Assembly: GCA_977006965.1 (NCBI GenBank)
Contig: OZ345361.1
Location: 2,604,001-2,668,000, forward strand
Length of the DNA: 64,000 nucleotides
Source: Phymatolithon calcareum
Lineage: Eukaryota > Rhodophyta > Florideophyceae > Hapalidiales
Reading direction: 5' to 3'
Made by a program: the position numbers and the translations under genes. Shown here in pieces: positions 8,793-16,847 of the stretch. The notes under the pieces are model-generated. The model worked only from the letters and a program-made list of their open reading frames with translations, searched no databases and was not told the DNA's origin. The first letter of the stretch is position 1. Every line of letters starts with the position of its first letter.

Positions 8793-10394
8793 TCACCGCT
8801 TGCTCCGCCTCGCTGGAACCTTTTGAGCTGTAGCTAATAGTAAGGCTCTAAACCCGTCCGGGTCTTGTTGCTTTCGAGCAGTTTCAAGAAGAATTTCTTG
8901 AAGACCCTCCGGATTGGTTCTCAGTTGCGTCGACAGTGCATCCGCGAAAGGCACCGGCGCCACTGGCGGTCGTCCAGCTCGGGTGGCACGTGTAGTCCTC
9001 CTCACTTCAGGAGGCTGTACAACTTCGACAGGGCTATCATCAAAAGATCTGAACTCGCCCAACTCTGCTGAATATACTAGCAGTTCGTTCGTTCTCGCCT
9101 GTCGCTTCGGCGTTCCGTCCAATAGTGCACGGGTCCTGAACGCAGAGGCCTGAGATGCATTTCGCCGGGAGCGACGCAACGCAGTACTGGGCGCGACAGC
9201 AGGGGTCTGGCGAGTAATCGGCGGTTTACGAGCTGTTCTTCTAGTCTTCCGAGCGGTTTGGGTGATAGTAGCAGTTTGCACGACAGCATCTTGGGTTTGA
9301 CGTTTGCCCAGTTCCTCTCGTACTTTTTCAACTGTGCCACCGAGCTTTTGGAATTCTGACAATTTCATGTTTCGGATGCTTGGCGGCAAGCTGAGTTGTT
9401 GTTTTCTGACTTCGGTGTTGATCTTGTTCAACGCACGCTGCAACTGGTCCGCATTCTGCTTCTTCTTCTCCTCAATATTAAGCAGAGCTTTGGCATTTGC
9501 CATTTCAATACCGAGAACAGTGAGATACACTTTCTGTTCCTTCGAGTCCACTGTCCGCCTTGTGCGCGTCTCCAATGCTTCGCTCCACCTGTCATGCAGA
9601 GCATCGAAACGAGCTTTGACAGGACGCTTCTTCAACTTGGCGACAAATTTCAAAAGTTGAGGTATGTCAGAATCAGGATCTGCGTGACTCTCAGGCGTCT
9701 CGACCTCTGACGGATCACCTTGCTCTTCCGCAGTACTGGATGTATCGGCCTCCGCATCAGTCACTTCTTCATCCTCTTCTTCTGGTTCTCCCTTGTCTTC
9801 CTCTGGCTTCACGTCGACATCGGCATCTGCATCGTCTTCTTGAATGCTTGCTTCTTTCGTCTCCGCATCAGTTTGCTCTTCTTCCTCCACCAACAATTCT
9901 TTCCCGTTCTCTTTTTCATTAGCGACCACAAATGCCTCCTCCTGCTCTTCATCCTCATCCACATCATCTTGTTTCGTCTCTTCATCCATGTCTTGTTCAG
10001 TAGTCGACGTATTTTCATATTTGCCTTCATACTTCTTCGCAGGGAAGGGATTCTTGCCATTGGCTATCTCCTGTAATTCCGCTTCGCTCAGCCTGTTTTT
10101 CAAGTGATTCTCGTAGTACAGCCTACTCGAGTAGAACATCACCAGTGCAGCCTGCATATCCGACAAAGACACGCCCTTGAGAGGTCCGAAGCGGTTGATT
10201 GTCCCGTTAACATTGTGCGCATCGATACGTTCGCCTTCGGACCACCAGTTGGGCGCTTTCTCCACTTTCCATGACGCACGAAGAGTTCCTTGAGACAATC
10301 TCACAACTGCTGCTAACTCCTTTTGGAGTTGCTTCTTGGTCAAAGCGATTACGTTTTCGAGCGCCGTCCGCAGTTTCGATACATCTGACACCAT
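8793..10394 (-). CDS. Borealin-like nuclear protein (possible chromosomal passenger subunit)
   Basis: 533 residues from the first in-frame ATG (10394); the open frame extends upstream to about 10571 but begins with no ATG, so an upstream exon is possible. Order: an unknown N-terminal region with NWWSEGERIDAHNVNG; a very acidic Glu/Asp-rich stretch (about residues 125-235); a coiled-coil region ending LPPSIRNMKLSEFQKLGG; a basic Arg/Thr-rich linker with RRSRRNASQ; and a small C-terminal domain around ELGEFRSFDDSP. The coiled coil followed by LPxxxRxMxxxxFxxLGG is the hallmark of the Nbl1/Borealin N-terminal domain, which bundles with Survivin and INCENP. The basic linker and small C-terminal domain also fit Borealin. 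The N-terminal 260 residues are extra. Assignment rests on my reading of the motif, not an alignment score. Nuclear location is inferred from charge. Confidence 0.5.
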   Translation of the reverse strand: MVSDVSKLRTALENVIALTKKQLQKELAAVVRLSQGTLRASWKVEKAPNWWSEGERIDAHNVNGTINRFGPLKGVSLSDMQAALVMFYSSRLYYENHLKNRLSEAELQEIANGKNPFPAKKYEGKYENTSTTEQDMDEETKQDDVDEDEEQEEAFVVANEKENGKELLVEEEEQTDAETKEASIQEDDADADVDVKPEEDKGEPEEEDEEVTDAEADTSSTAEEQGDPSEVETPESHADPDSDIPQLLKFVAKLKKRPVKARFDALHDRWSEALETRTRRTVDSKEQKVYLTVLGIEMANAKALLNIEEKKKQNADQLQRALNKINTEVRKQQLSLPPSIRNMKLSEFQKLGGTVEKVREELGKRQTQDAVVQTATITQTARKTRRTARKPPITRQTPAVAPSTALRRSRRNASQASAFRTRALLDGTPKRQARTNELLVYSAELGEFRSFDDSPVEVVQPPEVRRTTRATRAGRPPVAPVPFADALSTQLRTNPEGLQEILLETARKQQDPDGFRALLLATAQKVPARRSKR

Positions 10395-10955
10395 TGCACT
10401 CGAAAAAGCACGGGAGACGGTTTGGTCTGGAGCTGATGGCTTCCAGAGAAGATGCGCCCTCTCGGCAGGTGCGTGTTGAGACGCGGAGCAGTTGTCGCAA
10501 TGAGCCCATGTTGGCACAGAAGGCGAGAATATGATTGCCGCGCTTGCATTTGAAATTTTGAAAAAAAGCACGTCTATTATGATTACTAAGTCATGGAGTT
10601 ATTCTGGGAAATGTTGAATTGTTGAAATAATTTTACTGTACATTCTTCCTATGGAAAAACAGAAGGATCAACAGAGGAGATAACATCTCTGCTTTTAATG
10701 GGCAGGCGATATCGCTAAAAGTATCTGAACATACTGTTAGTATCATGGCACGGTTACAAAAAGCAGAACTTGACAAAACGTGAGCCCGTTTTTCGAAATC
10801 TTTAGCTTAGCGACCGTTTCTACATCGGGATGAAATAAGACAGAGCTGATGGTCTTCTCCCGGAAGCAAGAACATGAAGGCAATCGGCTACTGTATGTGC
10901 AAAAGAAAACCACCCTATTCATCCCTTCAGCTCATGGGAACGCGAATAATTTTAG
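10395..10955. other. Intergenic, possible upstream exon of Borealin-like gene
   Basis: AT-rich. Positions 10395-10571 continue the open frame of the preceding gene without an ATG. Otherwise nothing is recognised. Confidence 0.4.
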
Positions 10956-12158
10956 TTAAAGCACCTTTTTATGCTTGAAGAATTTCTTGGTGTACAGAGC
11001 CTGCGCGGTCGCTACAGCCACCATGGTAAGCAGCGATATTGCCGAGTAGGTGGCAACTCGTCTATTTGTCGTTTCGTTCACTAATCGCAGAACATCCTCC
11101 ATTTGCCTTGCGTGATCAAGCTCCGAATGCAACTCCTTCAACTCATCAGAGACAACCTTGAGGGTGAGTTCCAAGGACGACATATGCTCCGTTTTCGCCA
11201 AACGCGTGTAATCATGAGCTGATTTCCCATGTCGCAACACAAGTCGCACGCGACGCTTGAGCAGGGTGGAGCTCGAAGTGCTCGACACGCATATTTCGAA
11301 CGTGCGAGTTGTAAATAAATCGTCACCTTCCTCGGACGGTTGACGAGGAGCGTTTGCTTGCTCAAGGTCTCTCTGCCTTTCCTGCTCAAGCCATTCCTTC
11401 TCCATTTCTTCATCATCAAGCCCGTCATAATGTTCCATATCCCATTCATCCTTCATGTCTTCATGGCGTCCGTCGTGCGCATCCATGTGGTCTAATTTGT
11501 CCAGATGCTCGTCGTGTGATTTGTCGTGCTCGACATGCGGTAAATAATCGCCATCATGATGGATCGGGTCGCGCGGGTCGTAATGGTGTTCACCTCTCAT
11601 TGTGTAGTCATGATGATCCCCTCCAGCGCCATGCGTATCGTGATGTGCCGGGTCATAATGCTCGTGACTGTGATCCCGATTGTAGGTATCCGTATCGATG
11701 CTCAGAATGCCTCTTGTACGCCGGTGTTGCACATGGTCGTCCTGGTCGTGATGGTCCCAAGCTTGATGCTCATGTTCATGGTCATGTACGTGGTCATGCT
11801 CAGGCACATGATCGTGTTCGTGAACATGTTCATGACCGCTGTGTTCTTTTCTGTGCAGTTCAGCAGTGTGAACTTTCACAGTGTGTGTTCCAAATGGCGT
11901 TACAAAGGCAAATTTGCCGTGATTTATGTCGCTTTTTGAGAAAAGTGACCTGTTGTTATTGGCAATATCTCGCACAACAATATCAACTGGCATATGACCT
12001 TGACCGGCAGCGACCGTGTACTCACCGAGAACTTTTGTGTTGGGCGCTACAGAATCGCTGAAACAACGTGTTTCGCCTTCATGAAGATAAAATTGCAGCC
12101 CGAACGCAACGCTGGACAAAAGCGCGAACACCACCGCTGATACTCTGAAGCCTTCCAT
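10956..12158 (-). CDS. p24/TMED-family cargo receptor with large His/Asp-rich luminal insertion
   Basis: 400 residues. It has a signal peptide (AVVFALLSSVAFG), then the start of a GOLD domain (FYLHEGETRCF, typical of p24), and resumes GOLD after residue 285 with TFEICV and a beta strand RVRLVLRHGKSAHDY. A coiled coil then leads to ETTNRRVATYS, one membrane helix, and a cytosolic tail KKFFKHKKVL carrying the FF COPII motif and a KKxx COPI signal. p24 proteins cycle between ER and Golgi in COPI/COPII vesicles. The unusual part is about residues 95-285: an insertion extremely rich in His and Asp (HEHDH-type runs). Ordinary p24s are about 200 residues. The next gene upstream is a second p24 in the same orientation. 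The insert could bind metal or sense pH in the lumen; that is inference. Confidence 0.9.
   Translation of the reverse strand: MEGFRVSAVVFALLSSVAFGLQFYLHEGETRCFSDSVAPNTKVLGEYTVAAGQGHMPVDIVVRDIANNNRSLFSKSDINHGKFAFVTPFGTHTVKVHTAELHRKEHSGHEHVHEHDHVPEHDHVHDHEHEHQAWDHHDQDDHVQHRRTRGILSIDTDTYNRDHSHEHYDPAHHDTHGAGGDHHDYTMRGEHHYDPRDPIHHDGDYLPHVEHDKSHDEHLDKLDHMDAHDGRHEDMKDEWDMEHYDGLDDEEMEKEWLEQERQRDLEQANAPRQPSEEGDDLFTTRTFEICVSSTSSSTLLKRRVRLVLRHGKSAHDYTRLAKTEHMSSLELTLKVVSDELKELHSELDHARQMEDVLRLVNETTNRRVATYSAISLLTMVAVATAQALYTKKFFKHKKVL
11310..11876 (-). other. His/Asp-rich segment inside the p24 GOLD domain
   Basis: About 190 codons within the p24 gene, with dozens of His and Asp/Glu residues in irregular HxH, HD and DH patterns. 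The first half is His-dense; the second half shifts to Asp/Glu-rich with LDHMDAHDGRHED-like content. It separates two beta strands of the GOLD fold, so it is probably a surface loop facing the ER/Golgi lumen. The DNA is not a simple tandem repeat. Confidence 0.85.
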
Positions 12159-12486
12159 GGCTTCCTTGTGGAAGTTCTGGCCGTCTTGCCGACACTTCAG
12201 GGCCGCTGTGGTCGAAGGAGGGTTTGGTGAACACGATCTACCAAGACCTCCACCAGGTGACTAACGCGAGCGAAAATGATTGCACTATGGATCTATTCAA
12301 TCAGGACGTCTTGCCCCAAAACGGCCAATCGGAGGTACAGGCGTGAGATCGGGTATCATACGATACACCGGCAGTGACAAAACGCAATGAGAAACGCCTT
12401 CCCGCCTTCGGGATCTAGTTTACAGTTTCTTTCCTTCTGTACAAACTACAAGCGACAAGCACTGCGCTGGAAAACAGCAGGTACTC
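12159..12486. other. Intergenic between tandem p24 genes
   Basis: 328 nt. No gene or clear motif; it presumably holds the promoter of the downstream p24 and the 3' end of the upstream one. Confidence 0.5.
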
Positions 12487-13242
12487 TTAGATAATCTTCT
12501 CCCTTGAGAGAAATGTGCGGGTTGCATATGACGAAAAAAAAGCGCCGCTGATTACAAAAAAGCAAGCGAACGCGCTATACCAGAGAACAGCAGACTGTGT
12601 CTTCCTATTCAGCAAGTCCATTCTCCTCTCTCGCTGCCGCATTTCGTCTATGTCTTTCACCACATCGGTAACAAGGTCCTCCACTGACTTGAATAATTCT
12701 TCAGTGCTGCTCAAATGCTTCTCCTTCGCCAGCTGATCATAATACTCCTTCGTTTTAGAATCAGCTCCAAACTTGACATCAAATATCACGCGACGCGAAG
12801 GCTCTTGCGTAGCGTGCAAGTGCGGCAAGTGAACGCCGCCGGTCAGACGCTGCTCAAAACAGATTTTGTGCACAAGTCGATTATCGCCCGCGCCGTCGGG
12901 AACGGCGTTAAGAAACCGCTCGTCAACTTTATCGTCGTCTTTAATAGACCAACTGTCCTGCTGGGATAGTTCCGGCATAGTGTCAGCGGATTTCCAGGCG
13001 AATTTGCCGCTCGAGATGTGGTCCTGATTGTAAATCGTTCGGTCATGCATGTCGGTAATCTTCAAAGACATTGGCGCTTCACCCGTTCCTTGGAGCACTG
13101 TATAGGTGACGACGACATCCGTCGATAATGGGATCTCCTCCTCGAAACAGCGTCTGGCGGAACCCTCAATATGAAATTGATACCCGTGCGCGAGGACACA
13201 TAGTGCGAGAACGATAATGCCCAGCGCAATCGAGGATGCCAT
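12487..13242 (-). CDS. p24/TMED-family cargo receptor, second copy
   Basis: 251 residues. Signal peptide (ALGIIVLALCVLAHG) followed immediately by YQFHIEGSARRCF, the usual mature p24 start. The GOLD domain carries a moderate insertion (about 40 residues, WSIKDDDKVDER...) at the same position where its neighbour has the His-rich insert. It continues with HKICFEQ, VIFDVKFGADSK and EYYDQLAKEKHLSS, then a coiled coil, LNRKTQSAVLWYS, one membrane helix and the tail RTFLSREKII. The tail keeps the hydrophobic anchor but has EK instead of a canonical KK at -4/-3. The start at 13242 is the only ATG before the signal peptide. Same orientation and related to the adjacent p24, so this is an old tandem pair. 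Confidence 0.88.
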   Translation of the reverse strand: MASSIALGIIVLALCVLAHGYQFHIEGSARRCFEEEIPLSTDVVVTYTVLQGTGEAPMSLKITDMHDRTIYNQDHISSGKFAWKSADTMPELSQQDSWSIKDDDKVDERFLNAVPDGAGDNRLVHKICFEQRLTGGVHLPHLHATQEPSRRVIFDVKFGADSKTKEYYDQLAKEKHLSSTEELFKSVEDLVTDVVKDIDEMRQRERRMDLLNRKTQSAVLWYSAFACFFVISGAFFSSYATRTFLSREKII

Positions 13243-13693
13243 CGCGAGGCTATTTTTTCCACACACTGACTGGCGTTCAGGGCAGGAGAAAGGCGTGGCG
13301 TCCGGCGCGATGGAGAATGGAAGCGGTTCAAGCAGCAATCAACATGAGGATTAGGTATGGTCACCGGGGATCATGCCCAGCTGACATTGAGTTCCCTAAC
13401 GCTATGATGGATCATCCATCATAATGTTGATGATCAACATTTTTTGCAATATTGACATTAGATCTAATTTAGTTGATCCAATCGTTCCGTGGGGGAGATA
13501 AATGAGGTGCACAAATCCGCGTTATCTCCTTCACAGACTCCACGAAGAAATTTGGACTTGTGGTCTGCCTTGATTGCACAAATTTGCACCTTGCTTACCA
13601 ACACATCTGCATCGCGAGCGCATCATCCAGGCAAACGGAGAGTGGGTGGCGCCAAACTCTGCCTCACTTTTCTGCCCGTGAAGCCTCACAGCA
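13243..13693. other. Divergent promoter region, p24 / VIPP1
   Basis: 451 nt between divergent genes. It includes two adjacent small palindromes at 13404-13441 (listed separately). No other gene. Confidence 0.6.
13404..13441. repeat. Two adjacent 9-bp-arm palindromes
   Basis: ATGATGGAT-C-ATCCATCAT at 13404-13422 is directly followed by AATGTTGAT-G-ATCAACATT at 13423-13441. Each is perfect around a single central base. Both lie in the divergent promoter, so they could be protein-binding sites or remnants of foldback DNA. Confidence 0.85.
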
Positions 13694-14575
13694 ATGGAGA
13701 CCTGTTTCGTCGCGCCACAGGGCGCTGGTCTGACCTCAGCATTCACGGGCCGCGGGGTGGCCTGCAGTACGCGACGAGTTGCACGACGCAGGGTTGCTGT
13801 ACGGGGGGCGCAGCCGATACAGATGAACATTATAGGGCGCTTTTTCCGCGTCGTACGTGCGAATTTGAATCAACTCGTGACGGGAATGGAAGACCCTGAG
13901 AAAATTCTGAATCAGACCGTAACAGACATGCAAACGGACCTCGTCAAGGTCCGCCAGGCGTACGCTGAGGTGAGCGCGGGACTCAAGAGAATTGAGAGGC
14001 AGCGTGAGCAAGCCACGGTAACCAGTCTGGAATGGAAGAAGCGAGCCCAACTCGCGCTTACGAAGGGGGAGGAGGATCTTGCAAGGGAGGCATTGACCAG
14101 AAAGAAAAACGCGGACGAGCAAGCGGGCAGCCTCGAATCGCAAATTGTTGCCACTCGCGGAAATGTAGAGAAGCTATTCGGCTCTATGCAGCAGCTGGAG
14201 AACAAAATCTCCGAGGCAAAGTCCAAGAAGGATCAGTTCGTTGCACGGGCACGGACGGCCAAGACGAGCGCCAAGGTGAATGACATGCTCTCCAACGTGA
14301 GTACCTCGGGGTCTCTGGACGCTTTTGAACGCATGAAGGTGAAGGTAGAGGAGCTAGAGGTGAAGGCGGATGTGACACGCGATCTTGCTATTGGGGGCGC
14401 CGCGGATACGAGTTTGGAAAATAAGTTCAAGGCTTTGGAAAGTGACTCTGTCGATGATGAGCTGGCGAAGATGAAGGGACAGTTGTCGGGTAGCAAAACT
14501 CCCTTCCAGCTTCCGGGGAAATCTGCAGACCCTGAGGTCGAGAACGAATTGGAAAGAATGAAGAAAAACATGTAG
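13694..14575 (+). CDS. VIPP1: VIPP1/IM30, thylakoid membrane maintenance protein (PspA family)
   Basis: 293 residues. An N-terminal plastid transit peptide (METCFVAPQG..., basic, Arg-rich, with an early Phe) leads to the mature start MNIIGRFFRVVRANLNQLV, the membrane-binding helix of PspA/IM30. The rest is the long PspA coiled coil: MEDPEKILNQTVTDMQTDLVKVRQ, a Lys/Gln-rich central hairpin, and the later helix ELEVKADVTRDL. The C-terminus DDELAKMKGQL...DPEVENELERMKKNM gives the extra helix that distinguishes VIPP1 from bacterial PspA. VIPP1 forms ESCRT-III-like rings and rods that repair and build thylakoid and inner-envelope membranes. ATG at 13694; single exon. It ends 82 nt from the convergent Yae1-type gene. 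Confidence 0.94.
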   Translation: METCFVAPQGAGLTSAFTGRGVACSTRRVARRRVAVRGAQPIQMNIIGRFFRVVRANLNQLVTGMEDPEKILNQTVTDMQTDLVKVRQAYAEVSAGLKRIERQREQATVTSLEWKKRAQLALTKGEEDLAREALTRKKNADEQAGSLESQIVATRGNVEKLFGSMQQLENKISEAKSKKDQFVARARTAKTSAKVNDMLSNVSTSGSLDAFERMKVKVEELEVKADVTRDLAIGGAADTSLENKFKALESDSVDDELAKMKGQLSGSKTPFQLPGKSADPEVENELERMKKNM

Positions 14576-14657
14576 ACAATACTTAACATTTTGCAGGGAC
14601 CCTCAAATATAAATAGGCTACTACATAAAGCCAAATGAATTCATCTGCTCCACCACA

Positions 14658-15217
14658 CTAACGCGATGCGGTTCCATTCCCGTCAACTTCTTCGGCATTT
14701 CGCACAGGGCTGCAATCATCTTCCTGAATGACGATGATCTTCTCACATGCCTCCCGAGCCTTGCTCGCGTCAATGGCAGTGTCGCTCTCTGCAACCTTGC
14801 TGACATCGCTCTCCAACTGTGATATTGAGTCCTTTACTGCTGCAATGTCATTCTGCAAAACCTCGCTGTCGCCCGGCGGTGGCCCCCTTTTCCCGCGAGA
14901 CGGTCTGTAAAAGGCTTCGACGACGGCACCGGCGCCCAACCTGAGAGGTCCACTCGTCAGACGCCGAAAGACAAAGAGAGAACCATTCAAAGTTAAGTTC
15001 AAACTCACCAGAAGCCGGCGTCTGCGGTGGCCTGTGCACCTGCGAGAAAACCGCTATCAAAGCCGGTCTGCATTTCAGCATCATGACCAGCCTCTTTGCC
15101 TTCTCGGAATCCAGCCTTTACGTGCGCTCGCCGAAGCGCGTTCCATTCGCGATCACGCTGCGAATCGTCAGTTGTAGAGTTCTGGTCGCCAAAGAAATCG
15201 TCGTCGACGGAGGCCAT
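14658..15217 (-). CDS. Yae1-domain protein, two exons
   Basis: 163 residues from exons 15217-15009 and 14940-14658, joined over a 68-nt GTGAGT...CTCAG intron with phase preserved (TTC TG|G TTG). The N-terminal half has the Gly-spaced Yae1/Lto1 pattern: AHVKAGFREGKEAGHDAEMQTGFDSGFLAGAQ, split across two to three heptad-like GF repeats (deca-GX3). Yae1 and Lto1 form an adaptor that recruits the cytosolic Fe-S targeting complex to Rli1/ABCE1. The C-terminal half continues with a helix GAGAVVEAFYR, then a coiled-coil-like acidic region. Whether this is the Yae1 or the Lto1 orthologue cannot be decided here. The first ATG is at 15217; upstream in-frame codons start with GTG and are not used. Confidence 0.72.
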
Positions 15218-16847
15218 TTTACTCACTTCAGTTTACGTTCTTGTTGCGATGCAAACATATCATAGGCTTGAGATATGAAGCGTAAAAATACGTATTGTCT
15301 GTGTCGTATGATCAAAAAATTGACAATTCGTACTTTAGTATGTGGGATCGCCCAGAAACTCTGAGCTCCAGCTCAGAGATCCAGGAGAAGTGCAGCTTTC
15401 CTTGTGCGCCATAAATGGAACACAGATGTGTGCTGCAGCTTTTGCTGTACAAGGAAAGCTGCAGTAGTTGGGACTGAGTGCATTGAAGCAACATAACAAC
15501 AGCGCAATTGGTGCCGACGGCGGCAGGGTCATGCTGGTGATCTTTATCTGTAGGATGATCCGAGAAGCCTTGAAATATCAATCCATCAACCTGTCGCCGC
15601 CATGTAGCACTATTTTCCCAATCACTAGTTTCTCGAAGCTTTCGAAAATTCTTAAAAATATTGTCATCGAGTGCGTTAAGATGCTCGGAGAGGCTGCGCG
15701 AATGACTCGAAGAATGCTCATGGTGCTCCTTTAGCGTTCGCGCCTCCTCCCCATGCAATTCAATAGATATCACAGAAGGACCGTCACTTCATTTTCTATA
15801 CCCTTTGCTGATGAGGTCACACTCCAGTCTCCTGGTCTTCTAATTCTATGACTATCGCTATACCTCCAAGGAGACATAGATAAAGAGAGTTTCATCTGTA
15901 GATGCTCGGGGTTACAGATCTAAAGAGCCACGAGACTTCAATGCTTTCGGAGCCCAAAGACTCCATTTCTAAGAAAGAGGCACAATCTGAAAAACTCTAA
16001 GCCCATATCTAACCTCAAAGAGAGATCTCGAGAGGGGAAATCATTTGCCCTCCAGTGCCACGCAGAATATTTCAACTTTCACCGGGCGGCGATTCACTCG
16101 GAGGCGTTTGCAACGTCCCAATTCGTCTTTGCGGCGATGCGCCATGGGCGAATTTACCGACATCCCGGGTGGTGCATCGACTGTCGAAATAATCTGGGCT
16201 GAAATGGACTGCGATTCCAAGTTTACACCAGGGTTCAATAGGGGGGCAGGGATAATTTTGAGAGTGAGGAGTAAAGTTATAACAGTTTCAAATTTTCACA
16301 AATAATCAAGTTGCAAAACTAAGATTACATTGGAGAATGAGTGCGTTCCAACTACGACATTTAGAGAACCGTTAATTTACACCAAGGCCATCGCCTATGC
16401 AGGCGGAATGCTTTCTTACCTGTTTCTTGTGAAGAGCAGCTATAGCCTACCTCATCAACTGTGTACACGGTCTCCGAATCTTGCCCAAATTTTGTTCATT
16501 TATTAGCGCACCATTACACGTGTGCCCGTAGTAGGACTACCAATACCATCAGAAAAGGCACGATGCACGGAGCATAAGGACATTATTCCCCGAATGAATT
16601 GGGCAGTGTAAGCAAATTCAATAGCATCATGATCCAGTCCAAGCATAGCGGTCCCCTGGCTGAACCGAACACCTCTGCCCTGCCGTGAATCCTCGAACGT
16701 TCTTCGAAAAATATATACAATAGTGTGATGTTGGTACATACCTACTACTGGCTCGCCCCTCTCCTTACCAACCCTCTACCTTCCCCGCCACCTGTACAAA
16801 TCTAGCGGTTTGTCCGCTCCATTGCGGCATCGCCCGGAAGGACCGCG
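15218..16847. other. Intergenic region with an inverted repeat and a doubtful partial frame
   Basis: A minus-strand frame from about 15773 to 15312 has a coding-like first half (hydrophilic, LNALDDNIFKNFRKL) but lacks an ATG and runs into an inverted repeat: TGCAGCTTTCCTTGT at 15391-15405 with its exact complement at 15449-15463. It may be a truncated gene. The remaining 1 kb before the SMP/C2 gene shows no gene. Confidence 0.4.

Noticed and set aside
9720-10107. Plus-strand frames rich in Leu, Phe and Ser opposite the acidic region of the Borealin-like gene
   Set aside because: They are the antisense image of Glu/Asp codons (GAA/GAT to TTC/ATC); not independent genes.
11354-12061. Plus-strand frame of 235 codons opposite the His-rich p24 segment
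   Set aside because: It is antisense to a well-supported p24 frame, and its Arg/His/Cys-rich composition mirrors His/Asp codons.
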